This document shows, in pieces, positions 34,787-42,970 of a DNA stretch of 64,000 nucleotides (the stretch's first letter is position 1; every line of letters begins with the position of its first letter). Source of the stretch: Ruminococcus_G sp050944435 (GTDB lineage Bacteria > Bacillota > Clostridia > Lachnospirales > Lachnospiraceae); contig JBMNRB010000009.1 in assembly GCA_050944435.1 (NCBI GenBank), positions 1 to 64,000 of the forward strand. Direction: 5' to 3'. A program made the position numbers and the translations under genes. Below the pieces are notes generated by a model. That model worked only from the letters and a program-made list of their open reading frames with translations. It did not search any database and was not told the DNA's origin.

Positions 34787-35626
34787 TCACTGGCGGAAAA
34801 TAAAAATCCTGTCGCTGGTCAGCTGATAAATATCCTCCCGAATATTTTTCAGAGAAGGAATCTGCTTTCTGACTTTCTCCGCCTCCGACAGATCCACCGG
34901 GGCAACAATGCATCCTTCTTCTGTTCCCGCACCGGTCAGCACTTCTCCCCAGGGACTGATGATCATGGAATGGCCGTAAGCCGTGAAGGCCGGCTTTTCC
35001 CCGCACTGACAGCAGGCCAGCACATAACATCCGTTCTCAATGGCTCTGGCCCTTAACAGAGACTCCCAGTGTTTTTCTCCCGTGGCATAAGTAAAATTAG
35101 CGGCAACAATCAATACCTGCGCCCCTTTTTGGCCCTGAATCCGATATAATTCCGGAAAACGAAGATCGTAGCAGATGGACAGGCCGAAACGTCCCAGCTT
35201 CGTATCTGCCAGTACAATCTCTCCTCCCGGACAGATATCATCGGACTCCCGGTAAGAAGGTCCTTCTTCCACCTCCACATCAAACATATGCAGTTTCCGG
35301 TATTTTCCAATCATTCTTCCATCGGGAGCATACAGAAGACTGGTATTATAGGGCCGTCCCCCGAGATTTTTCTCCGTGATGCTTCCTCCATGGATATATA
35401 TGCCGTACTTTTTTGCCTGTCCGGCCAGGAAAACTCCCCATTCTCCCGGCAGTTCCTTTGCATGGTTTCTCAGTTCCGGACCAATATAATCCACCGTTTC
35501 CGGCAATACTGCCAGGCAGGCGCCTTCAAGGGCCGCCTGCCTGATATAGTATTTTGCTTTCTTTATGTTTTCTTTTTCGTCACTGCCGCTGTCCATCTGA
35601 ATCAGCGATGCTTTCCACGACGCCAT
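34787..35626 (-). CDS. Nitrilase-superfamily amidohydrolase (omega-amidase-like)
   Basis: The 279-residue enzyme has the Glu-Lys-Cys triad of carbon-nitrogen hydrolases: LPETVDYIG (Glu near 41), KYRKLHMFDVEV (Lys near 107) and GLSICYDLRFPELYR (Cys near 148). The LRFPELYR context and overall size fit the Nit2/omega-amidase branch, which hydrolyses deaminated glutamine or glutathione, a metabolite-repair activity. GGAGGGATGAACA precedes the ATG. It lies downstream of glgB on the same strand with a 56-nt gap, so it may be the tail of that operon or have its own promoter. The exact substrate cannot be told from sequence. Confidence 0.83.
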   Translation of the reverse strand: MASWKASLIQMDSGSDEKENIKKAKYYIRQAALEGACLAVLPETVDYIGPELRNHAKELPGEWGVFLAGQAKKYGIYIHGGSITEKNLGGRPYNTSLLYAPDGRMIGKYRKLHMFDVEVEEGPSYRESDDICPGGEIVLADTKLGRFGLSICYDLRFPELYRIQGQKGAQVLIVAANFTYATGEKHWESLLRARAIENGCYVLACCQCGEKPAFTAYGHSMIISPWGEVLTGAGTEEGCIVAPVDLSEAEKVRKQIPSLKNIREDIYQLTSDRIFIFRQ

Positions 35627-35682
35627 TGTTCATCCCTCCGTCAACAGATTATTGTTCACTGAAGCGTCTGTAAATAGCAACA

Positions 35683-37584
35683 TTAAAAAACAAACACCGC
35701 CACGCCATAGGGAGGAAGCTTATACCCGAAAGAAAACTTCCGGTTGTCGCAGGGCTTTTTCTCCGCCATGTATTCCGTCTTTCGGATCGTCGTCTTTCCC
35801 CCGTATTTGGGATCCGCACTGTTCAAAATCAGACGGTATTTCTTTTTCTTCGGTACGCCCACCCGGTAATCCGGCCGGGCCATGGGGGTGAAATTGCAGA
35901 CAAACAACAGGTTATTTCTTCCCGTGGGCGATTTTCTTATAAAACTGAAAATACTGCGGTCGCCGTCATCCGCATTGATCCATTCAAAGCCCTCTGTGTT
36001 CCTGTCCATGGCGTAAAGGGCCGGATATTTCTTGTAGAGATTCAAAAGCTCGCTGACATAAGACTGCAGCTTCTGATGTTTCTCTTCCCGCAGCAGATAC
36101 CAGTCCAGCTCCCTCTCTTCACTCCACTCTCTCAGCTGTCCAAATTCCTGTCCCATAAACAAAAGCTTTTTGCCGGGATGACCGAACATAAAGGAATATC
36201 CGGCTTTCAGATTCTCGAATTTATCATCGTAATATCCCGGCATTTTTTCCAGCATGGAACATTTCAGATGCACTACCTCGTCATGGGATAATACCAGAAT
36301 ATAGTTTTCACTGTAAGCGTAGGTCATGGAAAAAGTCATCTTGTTGTGATTATATTTTCGGAAATAGGGATCCAGCTTCATATACTCCAGAAAATCATGC
36401 ATCCATCCCATATTCCATTTCAGACTGAAATTCAGCCCGTCCTCTTCCACCGGTCCGGTCACTTTCGGCCACGCTGTGGATTCTTCGGCAATCATCACCG
36501 CTCCTTTGTTTCTTCCCAGAACCACCGTATTCAGGTGCTTGAAGAATTCTATGGCCTCCAGATTTTCATTTCCGCCGTACTTGTTGGCCACCCATTCGCC
36601 GTCCTTCTTGCCATAATCCAGATAAAGCATAGAAGCCACCGCATCCACCCGCAGACCGTCCACATGGAAATGTTCAATCCAATAGAGTGCATTGCCTATC
36701 AGGAAGTTTTTCACTTCACTTCTGCCGTAATTGAAAATCTTAGTGCCCCAGTCAGGATGTTCCCCCTGCCTCGGATCTGCATGTTCATAAACGGCGGTTC
36801 CGTCAAATTCCGCCAGGCCGTGGGCATCCTTTGGAAAATGAGCGGGAACCCAGTCCAGAATGACGCCGATTTTATTTTTATGCAGATAATTTACCAGATA
36901 CTGAAACTCTGCCGGTGAACCGTAACGGGATGTGGGGGCATAGTAGCCCGTCACCTGATAGCCCCAGGAACCGTCAAAGGGATGCTCGGCAATCCCCATC
37001 AGTTCCACATGAGTATATCCCATTTTCTTAACGTACTCCGTCAGAGAATGGGCGAACTGCTTATAATTGTAAAAGCCTTCCTCATTCTCCTCCGTTGCCG
37101 GATGCTTCATCCAGGAACCAGGGTGTACTTCATAAATGGACATGGCCCCGTCCCGAGGATCACTCTCCGCCCGTTTTTTCATCCAGATGCTGTCGCTCCA
37201 GTGGAAATTGGAGATATCCGCAATACGTGATGCCGTTCCCGGACGCAGCTCCGACCAGTTTCCGTAAGGATCGGCTTTATACAATCCTCTGTCATCCTGT
37301 GTGGTAATATAAAATTTATACAGCTGTCCAACCTGTGCCTTATCAACGAAACATTCAAAGACGCCTATTTCCCCCACTTTTTTCATGGGATCGGCCTCTT
37401 CTTCCCAGTCATTGAATTCTCCAATAACAGATACGCTTTTTGCATTGGGCGCCCAGACGGCAAAATAAACCCCCTTGCGACCGTCCAGCGTCATTGGATG
37501 AGCACCCATCTTTTTATAAATATCATAATGAGTTCCCTGCCCGAACAGGTACTGATCCAGTTCCCCAAATATCACTTTTTCCAT
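35683..37584 (-). CDS. glgB: 1,4-alpha-glucan branching enzyme
   Basis: The 633-residue GH13 enzyme makes alpha-1,6 branches in glycogen. It has an N-terminal carbohydrate-binding (CBM48) module with GVYFAVWAPNAKSVSVIG near 35-52, the catalytic barrel with DWVPAHFPKDAHGL, HVDGLRVDAVASMLYLDYG (Asp nucleophile near 330), IAEESTAWP (acid Glu near 382) and LSHDEVVH (near 450), and a C-terminal beta domain. The start with AGGAGGGATGAAGGT upstream is used; the longer frame adds 20 residues overlapping the preceding GH13 gene. It begins 4 nt after that gene, so the two are translated together under the TetR gene's promoter. Confidence 0.95.
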   Translation of the reverse strand: MEKVIFGELDQYLFGQGTHYDIYKKMGAHPMTLDGRKGVYFAVWAPNAKSVSVIGEFNDWEEEADPMKKVGEIGVFECFVDKAQVGQLYKFYITTQDDRGLYKADPYGNWSELRPGTASRIADISNFHWSDSIWMKKRAESDPRDGAMSIYEVHPGSWMKHPATEENEEGFYNYKQFAHSLTEYVKKMGYTHVELMGIAEHPFDGSWGYQVTGYYAPTSRYGSPAEFQYLVNYLHKNKIGVILDWVPAHFPKDAHGLAEFDGTAVYEHADPRQGEHPDWGTKIFNYGRSEVKNFLIGNALYWIEHFHVDGLRVDAVASMLYLDYGKKDGEWVANKYGGNENLEAIEFFKHLNTVVLGRNKGAVMIAEESTAWPKVTGPVEEDGLNFSLKWNMGWMHDFLEYMKLDPYFRKYNHNKMTFSMTYAYSENYILVLSHDEVVHLKCSMLEKMPGYYDDKFENLKAGYSFMFGHPGKKLLFMGQEFGQLREWSEERELDWYLLREEKHQKLQSYVSELLNLYKKYPALYAMDRNTEGFEWINADDGDRSIFSFIRKSPTGRNNLLFVCNFTPMARPDYRVGVPKKKKYRLILNSADPKYGGKTTIRKTEYMAEKKPCDNRKFSFGYKLPPYGVAVFVF

Positions 37585-37588
37585 ACCT

Positions 37589-38956
37589 TCATCCCTCCTG
37601 TGCCGCCGTACATAAAACAGCGCAGCCATATTTTTCCAGCTCAACGGTTATCTGACCATCACCGCTGTATACCCTGCCTGAAACTTCATCCAGGTATTCT
37701 TTGCCTCCAACAGGCAGGGAAAACGTAACCGATGCAGGATTTTCATCATTATTAACTGCCACCACTACTGCCTCATCCTCCCGGATACGTGCAAATACAT
37801 ACTGTCGATTCGTAAGCAGAAGCTCCCTGTATTCCCCGTAAACACATGCGGGATATTTGCTGTGAATCTGCCCCAGCTTCTGAATCCATGCCATCAGATC
37901 CGGATGGGGATTATCAGCCAGCGTTTCTTCAAGATCCACCGCCGGACGCATTCCGTCATCGTTGGATCCTTCTTTTCTTCCCTCGATTCCCCACTCTGAT
38001 CCGTAGTAAACGGAAGGAATTCCCGGCAGCATATACATAAGGGCATATACCGAAAAACTGTGTTCCCATATATTCAGCTTGCTGGCCAGCCGGTCCACAT
38101 CATGGTTATCCACGAAAGAGTACAGCCGCATCCCTTTGTAGATGCCTCCCCCGGCGTCGAACTGACGGCGGATCGTATGAGCAATTTCAAAGTAATTGTG
38201 ATCATTATGTCCCGAATACAGCCCCTTATGCAGCTCATAGTTGGTCACGCTGTGGAGCATCTTTTCTCCGTCCTGAATGTATCGGGAATAATCTCCGTGG
38301 ATCACCTCTCCCATCAGCCAGAAATCCGCTTTCCACTGAGACGTCCTGCGCCGCATTTCTTCCATGAAATAGAAATCCAGGCAGTCCGCACAGTCCAGAC
38401 GGATTCCGTCAATATCAAATTCCGTAATCCAGAAATGAATCACATCCAGAAGATACTCTCTCACCTGTTCATTTTGAAGGTTTAAATTGACCAGTTCAAA
38501 ACAGCCTCTCCACGCTTCATAGGAAAATCCGTCGTTATAAGGATTATTTCCCCCAAACCACAGACCTTTATACCAACTGCAATATGGAGAATTTTCTCTG
38601 TTTTTCAGTATATCCTGAAATGCAAAAAACTCCCGTCCCGTATGGTTAAAGACGCCGTCCACCACCACTTTAATATCCCGGGCATGGGCTTTTTCCACAA
38701 ATCTTTTGAAATCTTCATTGTCACCTAAACGCCGGTCCGTTTTTTTATAATCCTTCGTATCGTAACCATGAGTGGAAGACTCGAATAAAGGACCGATATA
38801 AACGGCTGTAAACCCCATATCCTTCATGTGATCCAGCCAGGGGTACAGCTTTTCAAAACGATGCACCGTCTCTTCTTCCTGATTAACCTTCGGCGCCCCT
38901 GTCATTCCCAGCGGATACATGTGATAAAATACTGCTTCTTCATACCATTTTCCCAT
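37589..38956 (-). CDS. GH13 alpha-amylase-family enzyme
   Basis: The 455-residue intracellular protein (no signal peptide) is a GH13 glycosidase. The four conserved regions are visible: VVVDGVFNHTG (near 96-106), DGIRLDCADCLD (Asp nucleophile near 190), LMGEVIHGDYSRY (acid Glu near 216) and SFVDNHDVDR (near 275). A short beta domain closes the protein. It probably hydrolyses maltodextrins or cyclic glucans in the cytoplasm, together with the branching enzyme that follows after 4 nt. It comes 17 nt after the tetR gene. Neopullulanase-like and trehalose-synthase-like activities cannot be separated by eye. Confidence 0.88.
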   Translation of the reverse strand: MGKWYEEAVFYHMYPLGMTGAPKVNQEEETVHRFEKLYPWLDHMKDMGFTAVYIGPLFESSTHGYDTKDYKKTDRRLGDNEDFKRFVEKAHARDIKVVVDGVFNHTGREFFAFQDILKNRENSPYCSWYKGLWFGGNNPYNDGFSYEAWRGCFELVNLNLQNEQVREYLLDVIHFWITEFDIDGIRLDCADCLDFYFMEEMRRRTSQWKADFWLMGEVIHGDYSRYIQDGEKMLHSVTNYELHKGLYSGHNDHNYFEIAHTIRRQFDAGGGIYKGMRLYSFVDNHDVDRLASKLNIWEHSFSVYALMYMLPGIPSVYYGSEWGIEGRKEGSNDDGMRPAVDLEETLADNPHPDLMAWIQKLGQIHSKYPACVYGEYRELLLTNRQYVFARIREDEAVVVAVNNDENPASVTFSLPVGGKEYLDEVSGRVYSGDGQITVELEKYGCAVLCTAAQEG

Positions 38957-38973
38957 ACCATACTACCCCTTTT

Positions 38974-39555
38974 CTATGAATATATACCATACATAAACTG
39001 ATGAACTATCCCATAGGTTTGCTCGTCTGAGATTTCCACCGCCTTATCTTCCGACCCGTCCCGCAGCCGCATCATCAGATAATGATCCAGCGCGCCGATA
39101 AATCCCACGGCAAACTGCTGCTGCCTCCCCCGCATATTACCCAGTTCACATGCAGAATCCTGAAATACTTGAACAATTCGGTTGTAATACTCCTGTATTA
39201 AAGGAAAAACTGTCTGAAAGCCCTCGCTTTCCCTTCCCGAATAGAATAAGGAAAGCATCAGCAGATAACATTTCCGATACCGGGAGGCATATGCGAAATA
39301 CGCTTTTGCAATCTGAAACAGCCGTTCCGGAATTCTTCCACGGAAAGAAACAGCCTTACTCAGCATCTCGTCAAGTTTACTGTAATAAGTATGCAGAACC
39401 TGACAAAGCAGACCTTTTTTGCTTCCGAAATAATAATACAGCGTTGGTTTTGTAATCCCCGCTGCATCTGCAATCTCCTGCACTCCCACGCCGTCATATC
39501 CCCTGGCGTAAAACAAGTCCAGCGCACATGTCAAAATCGTCTCTCTGTTATCCAT
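38974..39555 (-). CDS. TetR-family regulator of the GH13-glgB operon
   Basis: A 193-residue regulator. Residues 1-50 form the TetR helix-turn-helix (ILTCALDLFYARGYDGVGVQ, then EIADAAGITKPTLYYYFGSK) and the rest a helical ligand-binding domain. It is the first gene of an operon with a GH13 enzyme and glgB, and a 16-bp palindrome (TATACC-N4-GGTATA) overlaps its own -10 box, so autoregulation is very likely. The ligand may be a sugar or phosphosugar, but that is inferred only from the neighbours. Confidence 0.88.
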   Translation of the reverse strand: MDNRETILTCALDLFYARGYDGVGVQEIADAAGITKPTLYYYFGSKKGLLCQVLHTYYSKLDEMLSKAVSFRGRIPERLFQIAKAYFAYASRYRKCYLLMLSLFYSGRESEGFQTVFPLIQEYYNRIVQVFQDSACELGNMRGRQQQFAVGFIGALDHYLMMRLRDGSEDKAVEISDEQTYGIVHQFMYGIYS

Positions 39556-39573
39556 ATTTCACTCCTTTTTTCC

Positions 39574-39602
39574 ATTATACCAATCGGTATAGGAGCTGTC
39601 AA
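39574..39602 (-). promoter_or_regulatory. Promoter with TetR operator
   Basis: On the minus strand a perfect TTGACA (39597-39602) and TATAAT (39574-39579) are 17 bp apart. The palindrome TATACC-AATC-GGTATA (39576-39591) covers the spacer and -10 box and is the obvious repressor site for the adjacent TetR protein. Confidence 0.85.
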
Positions 39603-39606
39603 TAAA

Positions 39607-39630
39607 ATCCCCCGGCAGAAACCAGGGGAT
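39607..39630 (-). terminator. Terminator of the 148-aa membrane protein gene
   Basis: On the minus strand ATCCCC-T-GG and CC-G-GGGGAT pair around TTTCTG and are followed by TTTTATT. The T run leads directly into the -35 box of the tetR promoter, so the end of one unit and the beginning of the next share sequence. Confidence 0.75.
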
Positions 39631-39645
39631 CTCATCTTATGCTTT

Positions 39646-40092
39646 TTAAAAATCACCCGCAGAACGGGATGCATCCTTATTCTGCTTCGCTCCAACGGTG
39701 TAGATAACAGAAATTACCAGAGCTACGATTCCGGTAACAATAGATGATACTGCTCCGCTTGCAATATAAATGATCAACCCTATCACAGCAAATACAGTCA
39801 TAATCACGCCTAACACAAAGTTAACCCCGCATTTTTCCGGCTTATTACTGTTTTTCACACCCAATATACCCATAACCAGACTGTATACTGCAGAGATAAT
39901 CACCACGACCCCTATTCCGCCTGCGACAGCGCCCAGAAATGATCCATAGGGGCTTGTAGTCTCATCAATCGTTGAAAAGGCAACGCCTCCCGCTATAAAC
40001 AGCAGGCCCATAATAATCGAAATCGCCGCTGAAATGATATACAAAATTCCCGTCACTTTCAGTTTCAGCCTTCCAGGTGCGTTATTTTCCAT
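39646..40092 (-). CDS. Four-helix membrane protein of unknown function
   Basis: The 148-residue protein has four hydrophobic helices (VTGILYIISAAISIIMGLLF, GGIGVVVIISAVYSLVMGIL, FVLGVIMTVFAVIGLIIYIA, IVTGIVALVISVIYTVGA), short loops and a charged C-terminus. It resembles DUF4064-type small membrane proteins, which have no known role. It is a single gene with a strong promoter, a perfect palindrome in its leader and a terminator. Those features suggest that it responds to a specific repressor, possibly to cell-envelope stress; this last point is a guess. Confidence 0.65.
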   Translation of the reverse strand: MENNAPGRLKLKVTGILYIISAAISIIMGLLFIAGGVAFSTIDETTSPYGSFLGAVAGGIGVVVIISAVYSLVMGILGVKNSNKPEKCGVNFVLGVIMTVFAVIGLIIYIASGAVSSIVTGIVALVISVIYTVGAKQNKDASRSAGDF

Positions 40093-40119
40093 AATAGTTC
40101 CTCCCTCATTCTTTTGAAT

Positions 40120-40137
40120 GGTCAGAATATTCTGACC
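40120..40137 (-). promoter_or_regulatory. Perfect 18-bp palindrome, probable operator
   Basis: GGTCAGAATATTCTGACC reads the same on both strands. It lies about 28 nt upstream of the start codon of the 148-residue membrane protein and just downstream of its promoter, a good place for a dimeric repressor. No regulator with a known matching site is adjacent. Confidence 0.6.
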
Positions 40138-40157
40138 TTTTTGTTCCTATCAAAATA

Positions 40158-40186
40158 ATTATGCCTCGAGAAACAGAAATTGTCAA
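40158..40186 (-). promoter_or_regulatory. Promoter of the 148-aa membrane protein gene
   Basis: On the minus strand TTGACA (40181-40186), 17 bp, CATAAT (40158-40163). The transcript would begin shortly before the 18-bp palindrome. Confidence 0.75.
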
Positions 40187-40237
40187 GAGAACATTGTCCG
40201 CTGCCCCGCGTTTGCCGGAAGCAGCCGCCCGATATTA

Positions 40238-40267
40238 TTGTGTATTTCCGGCTTCCAGTGATACAAT
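40238..40267 (+). promoter_or_regulatory. Candidate promoter of the WG-repeat protein gene
   Basis: TTGTGT (40238-40243), 18 bp, TACAAT (40262-40267), 33 bp before the TTG start codon. It is divergent from the promoter at 40158. Confidence 0.5.
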
Positions 40268-40300
40268 AGGAGTGATAATTTATGTTCAGGGGGGATATCT

Positions 40301-41725
40301 TTGAATCTGGAAAAAATAAATCTGGCAGTACTTGGACTATGTCTCTGTGCCCTTTCCCTAAAAGCCGGAATGAATCAGTTTGAAGTGATGAACGGAATTA
40401 TGCCGCTTTATTTTGCAATCTCTGCCGCAGCTGTTTTCCTGGCCATAAAGGGCAGCCGGATCGCCCGGGCTGTGATGTACCTGCTCCTTTGCTTCCATAC
40501 ACTGGCGCTGTATTACCCTCAGTTTTATGCCAGAATTTACCCCAACAACAATCTTGAAGAAGATCTGGGCTGGGCCGTATATGACAAATTCTCCGTAGGA
40601 ATTCTGTTTCTTCTGGCGCTGGGGATTACTCTGCTGTTATGGTTTCTCAACCGTTTTGTATGGAAACAGAACAGTCTGTGGATCTGTGATCTGATCACGG
40701 CCTCCCTGCTGGCGACAGACCTAATTTCCGGTGTGCTGGGAATCAACAATTTATCCTACGGTTTTAATATGTCACATTTGATAAAATCCGGAATCTGGAT
40801 TTTGTCATTCTTTATTTTCTGGATACTGAGCAGAAAATGTACTGCATCTTTTTCAAAGGCAAGACTTGCTTTTCTTGCCGCCGCCATACTTTTCTCTCCC
40901 GCGGCCTTTTTCGGCATCTTATGGGCGGTGGATGAGAATCAGAAACTGGTACTGGAGGAATACCAGGGGGAGGATTTCTCCTATTTTGCCATTGTACAGA
41001 AAAAAGGCGGCGGCAGCGGCCTTATCAATGAGCGGGGACAGGAGGTCATTCCCTGCGTGGTGGAATCTTTTTATGAAGATCATGCGTATCCGGGAACCCA
41101 TCTTTTCCGGCTTTATGAAACAACCGGAGATTATATGATCAACGAAAGAGGAAAAATACTCTGTGACGAATACACTGGATATGACTTTCTGGAAAAGGAA
41201 GATTTGATCCTGGTTTCAAAATCAGTTCACGGCCAGCGAAAATACGGCGCCATAAATCCTGAGGGCCGGGAAGTAATCCCACTGCAGTATGATACAAAGG
41301 ATCAGCTGATCGAGGCAGAAAACATTGACATCAGCACAGACGGCACAAATGAAGATTCCTTCGAAGAAAACAATCTTTCCGTTATTGAGAGCGGAGAAAA
41401 AGAAGGCGTTGTCAACACAGATAATGAGATCATCCTTCCGGCTGAGTATGACGCTGTTGCCTTGACCGACAACGGTTATATTCTTGCAGACCGATATGAA
41501 CTTATCGACGATGAGGTTGTAAAATTACAGTCACTCCTTGATCAAAATGGAACTGTTCTGATTCCTCCGGCCAGACAGACCATTAATCCCCAGAATGAAA
41601 ACGGATGGATCCAGGTGGAAAATAGTGATGACGGCATATACTTTCTGGATAAAAATCTTAAAAAAGTTCTGGATCTGGGAACACAGTATGAATGGGCAGG
41701 TGAATTTCACCGGGTTTCCCGGTAA
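40301..41725 (+). CDS. Membrane protein with C-terminal WG repeats
   Basis: The 474-residue protein has about seven hydrophobic helices in residues 1-215 and a soluble part (about 220-474) made of WG/KWG-type repeats: SGLINERGQEVIP, DYMINERGKIL, KYGAINPEGREVIPLQYD, GVVNTDNEIILPAEYD and SLLDQNGTVLIPP. WG repeats form beta-propeller-like surfaces and occur in many gut bacterial proteins without known function. The start is a TTG with GGGGGG 6 nt upstream; no ATG is in frame nearby. Topology suggests that the repeats lie outside the cell. A role in sensing or binding at the surface is conceivable. Confidence 0.72.
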   Translation: MNLEKINLAVLGLCLCALSLKAGMNQFEVMNGIMPLYFAISAAAVFLAIKGSRIARAVMYLLLCFHTLALYYPQFYARIYPNNNLEEDLGWAVYDKFSVGILFLLALGITLLLWFLNRFVWKQNSLWICDLITASLLATDLISGVLGINNLSYGFNMSHLIKSGIWILSFFIFWILSRKCTASFSKARLAFLAAAILFSPAAFFGILWAVDENQKLVLEEYQGEDFSYFAIVQKKGGGSGLINERGQEVIPCVVESFYEDHAYPGTHLFRLYETTGDYMINERGKILCDEYTGYDFLEKEDLILVSKSVHGQRKYGAINPEGREVIPLQYDTKDQLIEAENIDISTDGTNEDSFEENNLSVIESGEKEGVVNTDNEIILPAEYDAVALTDNGYILADRYELIDDEVVKLQSLLDQNGTVLIPPARQTINPQNENGWIQVENSDDGIYFLDKNLKKVLDLGTQYEWAGEFHRVSR

Positions 41726-41743
41726 AATTAATACATAAAGAAA

Positions 41744-41781
41744 GGGCTGTGAAAAAATGATTTCACATTTTTTCACAGCCC
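41744..41781 (-). terminator. Terminator of reverse rubrerythrin
   Basis: A perfect 16-bp stem (GGGCTGTGAAAAAATG with its complement) and 6-nt loop separate the convergent WG-repeat and rubrerythrin genes. On the minus strand it is followed by TTTCTTTAT; on the plus strand the T run is poor, though the stem could serve both genes. Confidence 0.85.
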
Positions 41782-41797
41782 GCTTCAATAATCTCAA

Positions 41798-42340
41798 TTA
41801 TCCAAAATATCTCTTTAACAGACCTTCAAAAGCTTTTCCGTGACGAGCTTCGTCTCTTGCCATTTCATGAACGGTATCATGGATAGCGTCCAGATTAGCA
41901 GCTTTGGCACGTTTTGCCAGATCAAATTTACCTGCTGTTGCTCCGTTTTCAGCTTCTACTCTCATCTCCAGGTTTTTCTTGGTGCTGTCTGTTACAACTT
42001 CACCCAGAAGCTCTGCAAATTTAGCAGCATGCTCTGCTTCTTCGTAAGCTGCTTTCTCCCAGTAAAGGCCGATTTCCGGATATCCTTCTCTGTGAGCTAC
42101 TCTTGCCATAGCCAGGTACATACCAACTTCTGAGCATTCTCCGTTGAAGTTTGCTCTCAGGTCTTCGATGATATCTTCGCTGACACCCTGAGCAACTCCT
42201 ACTACATGTTCTGCAGCCCAGCTGCGCTCTGCTGTCTGCTCTACAAATTTATCTCCCGGCACTCCGCACTGTGGACATTTTTCCGGTGCTGCATCTCCTT
42301 CATAAACATAACCACATACACTACATACGAATTTTTTCAT
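41798..42340 (-). CDS. Reverse rubrerythrin
   Basis: The 180-residue protein has the rubredoxin-like iron site at the N-terminus (FVCSVCGYVYEG and KCPQCG, two Cys-x-x-Cys pairs in residues 4-30) and a ferritin-like diiron domain after it (GECSEVGMYLAMARVAHREG, YEEAEHAAKF, MARDEARHGKAF), the opposite order to classical rubrerythrin. Such proteins reduce hydrogen peroxide, and in Clostridium acetobutylicum also oxygen, with electrons from NADH, and are controlled by PerR. AAAGGAG stands 9 nt before the ATG chosen here (one two codons earlier is only 3 nt away). A PerR-box-like palindrome lies upstream and perR itself is next. Confidence 0.9.
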   Translation of the reverse strand: MKKFVCSVCGYVYEGDAAPEKCPQCGVPGDKFVEQTAERSWAAEHVVGVAQGVSEDIIEDLRANFNGECSEVGMYLAMARVAHREGYPEIGLYWEKAAYEEAEHAAKFAELLGEVVTDSTKKNLEMRVEAENGATAGKFDLAKRAKAANLDAIHDTVHEMARDEARHGKAFEGLLKRYFG

Positions 42341-42377
42341 TGCCATGTTCTCCTTTTCTTTATTTATTTTTCTTAAT

Positions 42378-42396
42378 AATAGTAATTATTACTATT
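42378..42396 (-). promoter_or_regulatory. PerR-box-like palindrome upstream of reverse rubrerythrin
   Basis: AATAGTAAT-T-ATTACTATT is a perfect 19-bp palindrome with the 7-1-7 layout of PerR boxes (core TAGTAAT-T-ATTACTA). It lies 38 nt before the start codon of reverse rubrerythrin and downstream of perR. Confidence 0.75.
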
Positions 42397-42434
42397 TTAA
42401 GTTACCACATAATGTTGATAATGTCAATAGATAT

Positions 42435-42833
42435 TTAAGCAGTTTTCGTATTTTTTGCACAATCTTTACACAGCCCGTAAAAATTGGTCACATATCGTTC
42501 GATGACTCCGTCGAAATTCTCCGAAGCCACTTCCTTGATATAATCGATGTTCTCCATCTCCAGATCTGTTACACAGTGACACTGTCTGCAGATAAAATGG
42601 TGATGGGGGTTGGTGTTGCTGTCAAAACGATCAGGTCCATTTTCAATGGTAATCTTGCAGATATCCCCGATATTTTCCAGAAGAGACAGATTTCGGTATA
42701 TGGTACCGAGACTGACGTTGGGATAAACCATCCGGATGTTTTCATATATGGTGTCTGCTGTGGGATGATCTTTCCGGCTCATCAGAAATTCTTTTATGGA
42801 TTCACGCTGACGGCTGTATTTCAGTGCTGCCAT
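42435..42833 (-). CDS. perR: Peroxide regulator PerR (Fur family)
   Basis: The 132-residue Fur-family repressor has an N-terminal winged helix (HPTADTIYENIRMVYPNVSL, GTIYRNLSLLE) and a dimer domain with two Cys-x-x-Cys pairs (CRQC and CKDC) that hold structural zinc. Aligning to Bacillus PerR, the regulatory ligands are all present: His of HPTADTIYE, Asp of DRFDSN, the His-x-His of PHHHFIC and, decisive, Asp in CVTDLE where Fur would have Glu. Metal-catalysed oxidation of the two His residues by peroxide releases the protein from DNA. An imperfect PerR box precedes the gene, consistent with autoregulation. Confidence 0.88.
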   Translation of the reverse strand: MAALKYSRQRESIKEFLMSRKDHPTADTIYENIRMVYPNVSLGTIYRNLSLLENIGDICKITIENGPDRFDSNTNPHHHFICRQCHCVTDLEMENIDYIKEVASENFDGVIERYVTNFYGLCKDCAKNTKTA

Positions 42834-42852
42834 ATTCTCCTCCTTTCAATAA

Positions 42853-42867
42853 TAATAATTGTTATCA
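42853..42867 (-). promoter_or_regulatory. Imperfect PerR box upstream of perR
   Basis: On the minus strand TGATAAC-A-ATTATTA has the 7-1-7 layout with five of seven half-site positions symmetric. It is 19 nt before the perR start codon and next to a TATAAT-like sequence. Confidence 0.5.
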
Positions 42868-42970
42868 TTATAATACAGGATATTTTCCCATTCGTCAACT
42901 GTTAAATTCAGAAAAACTCAAAATACTTAAGAAAAAGCTGGCTCTGCAGAGTGGAAGTTGCTAAAATATA

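Noticed and set aside
39150..39747. Small plus-strand frames opposite the TetR gene and its promoter
   Set aside because: They overlap a clear regulator gene, promoter and terminator and have no ribosome sites.
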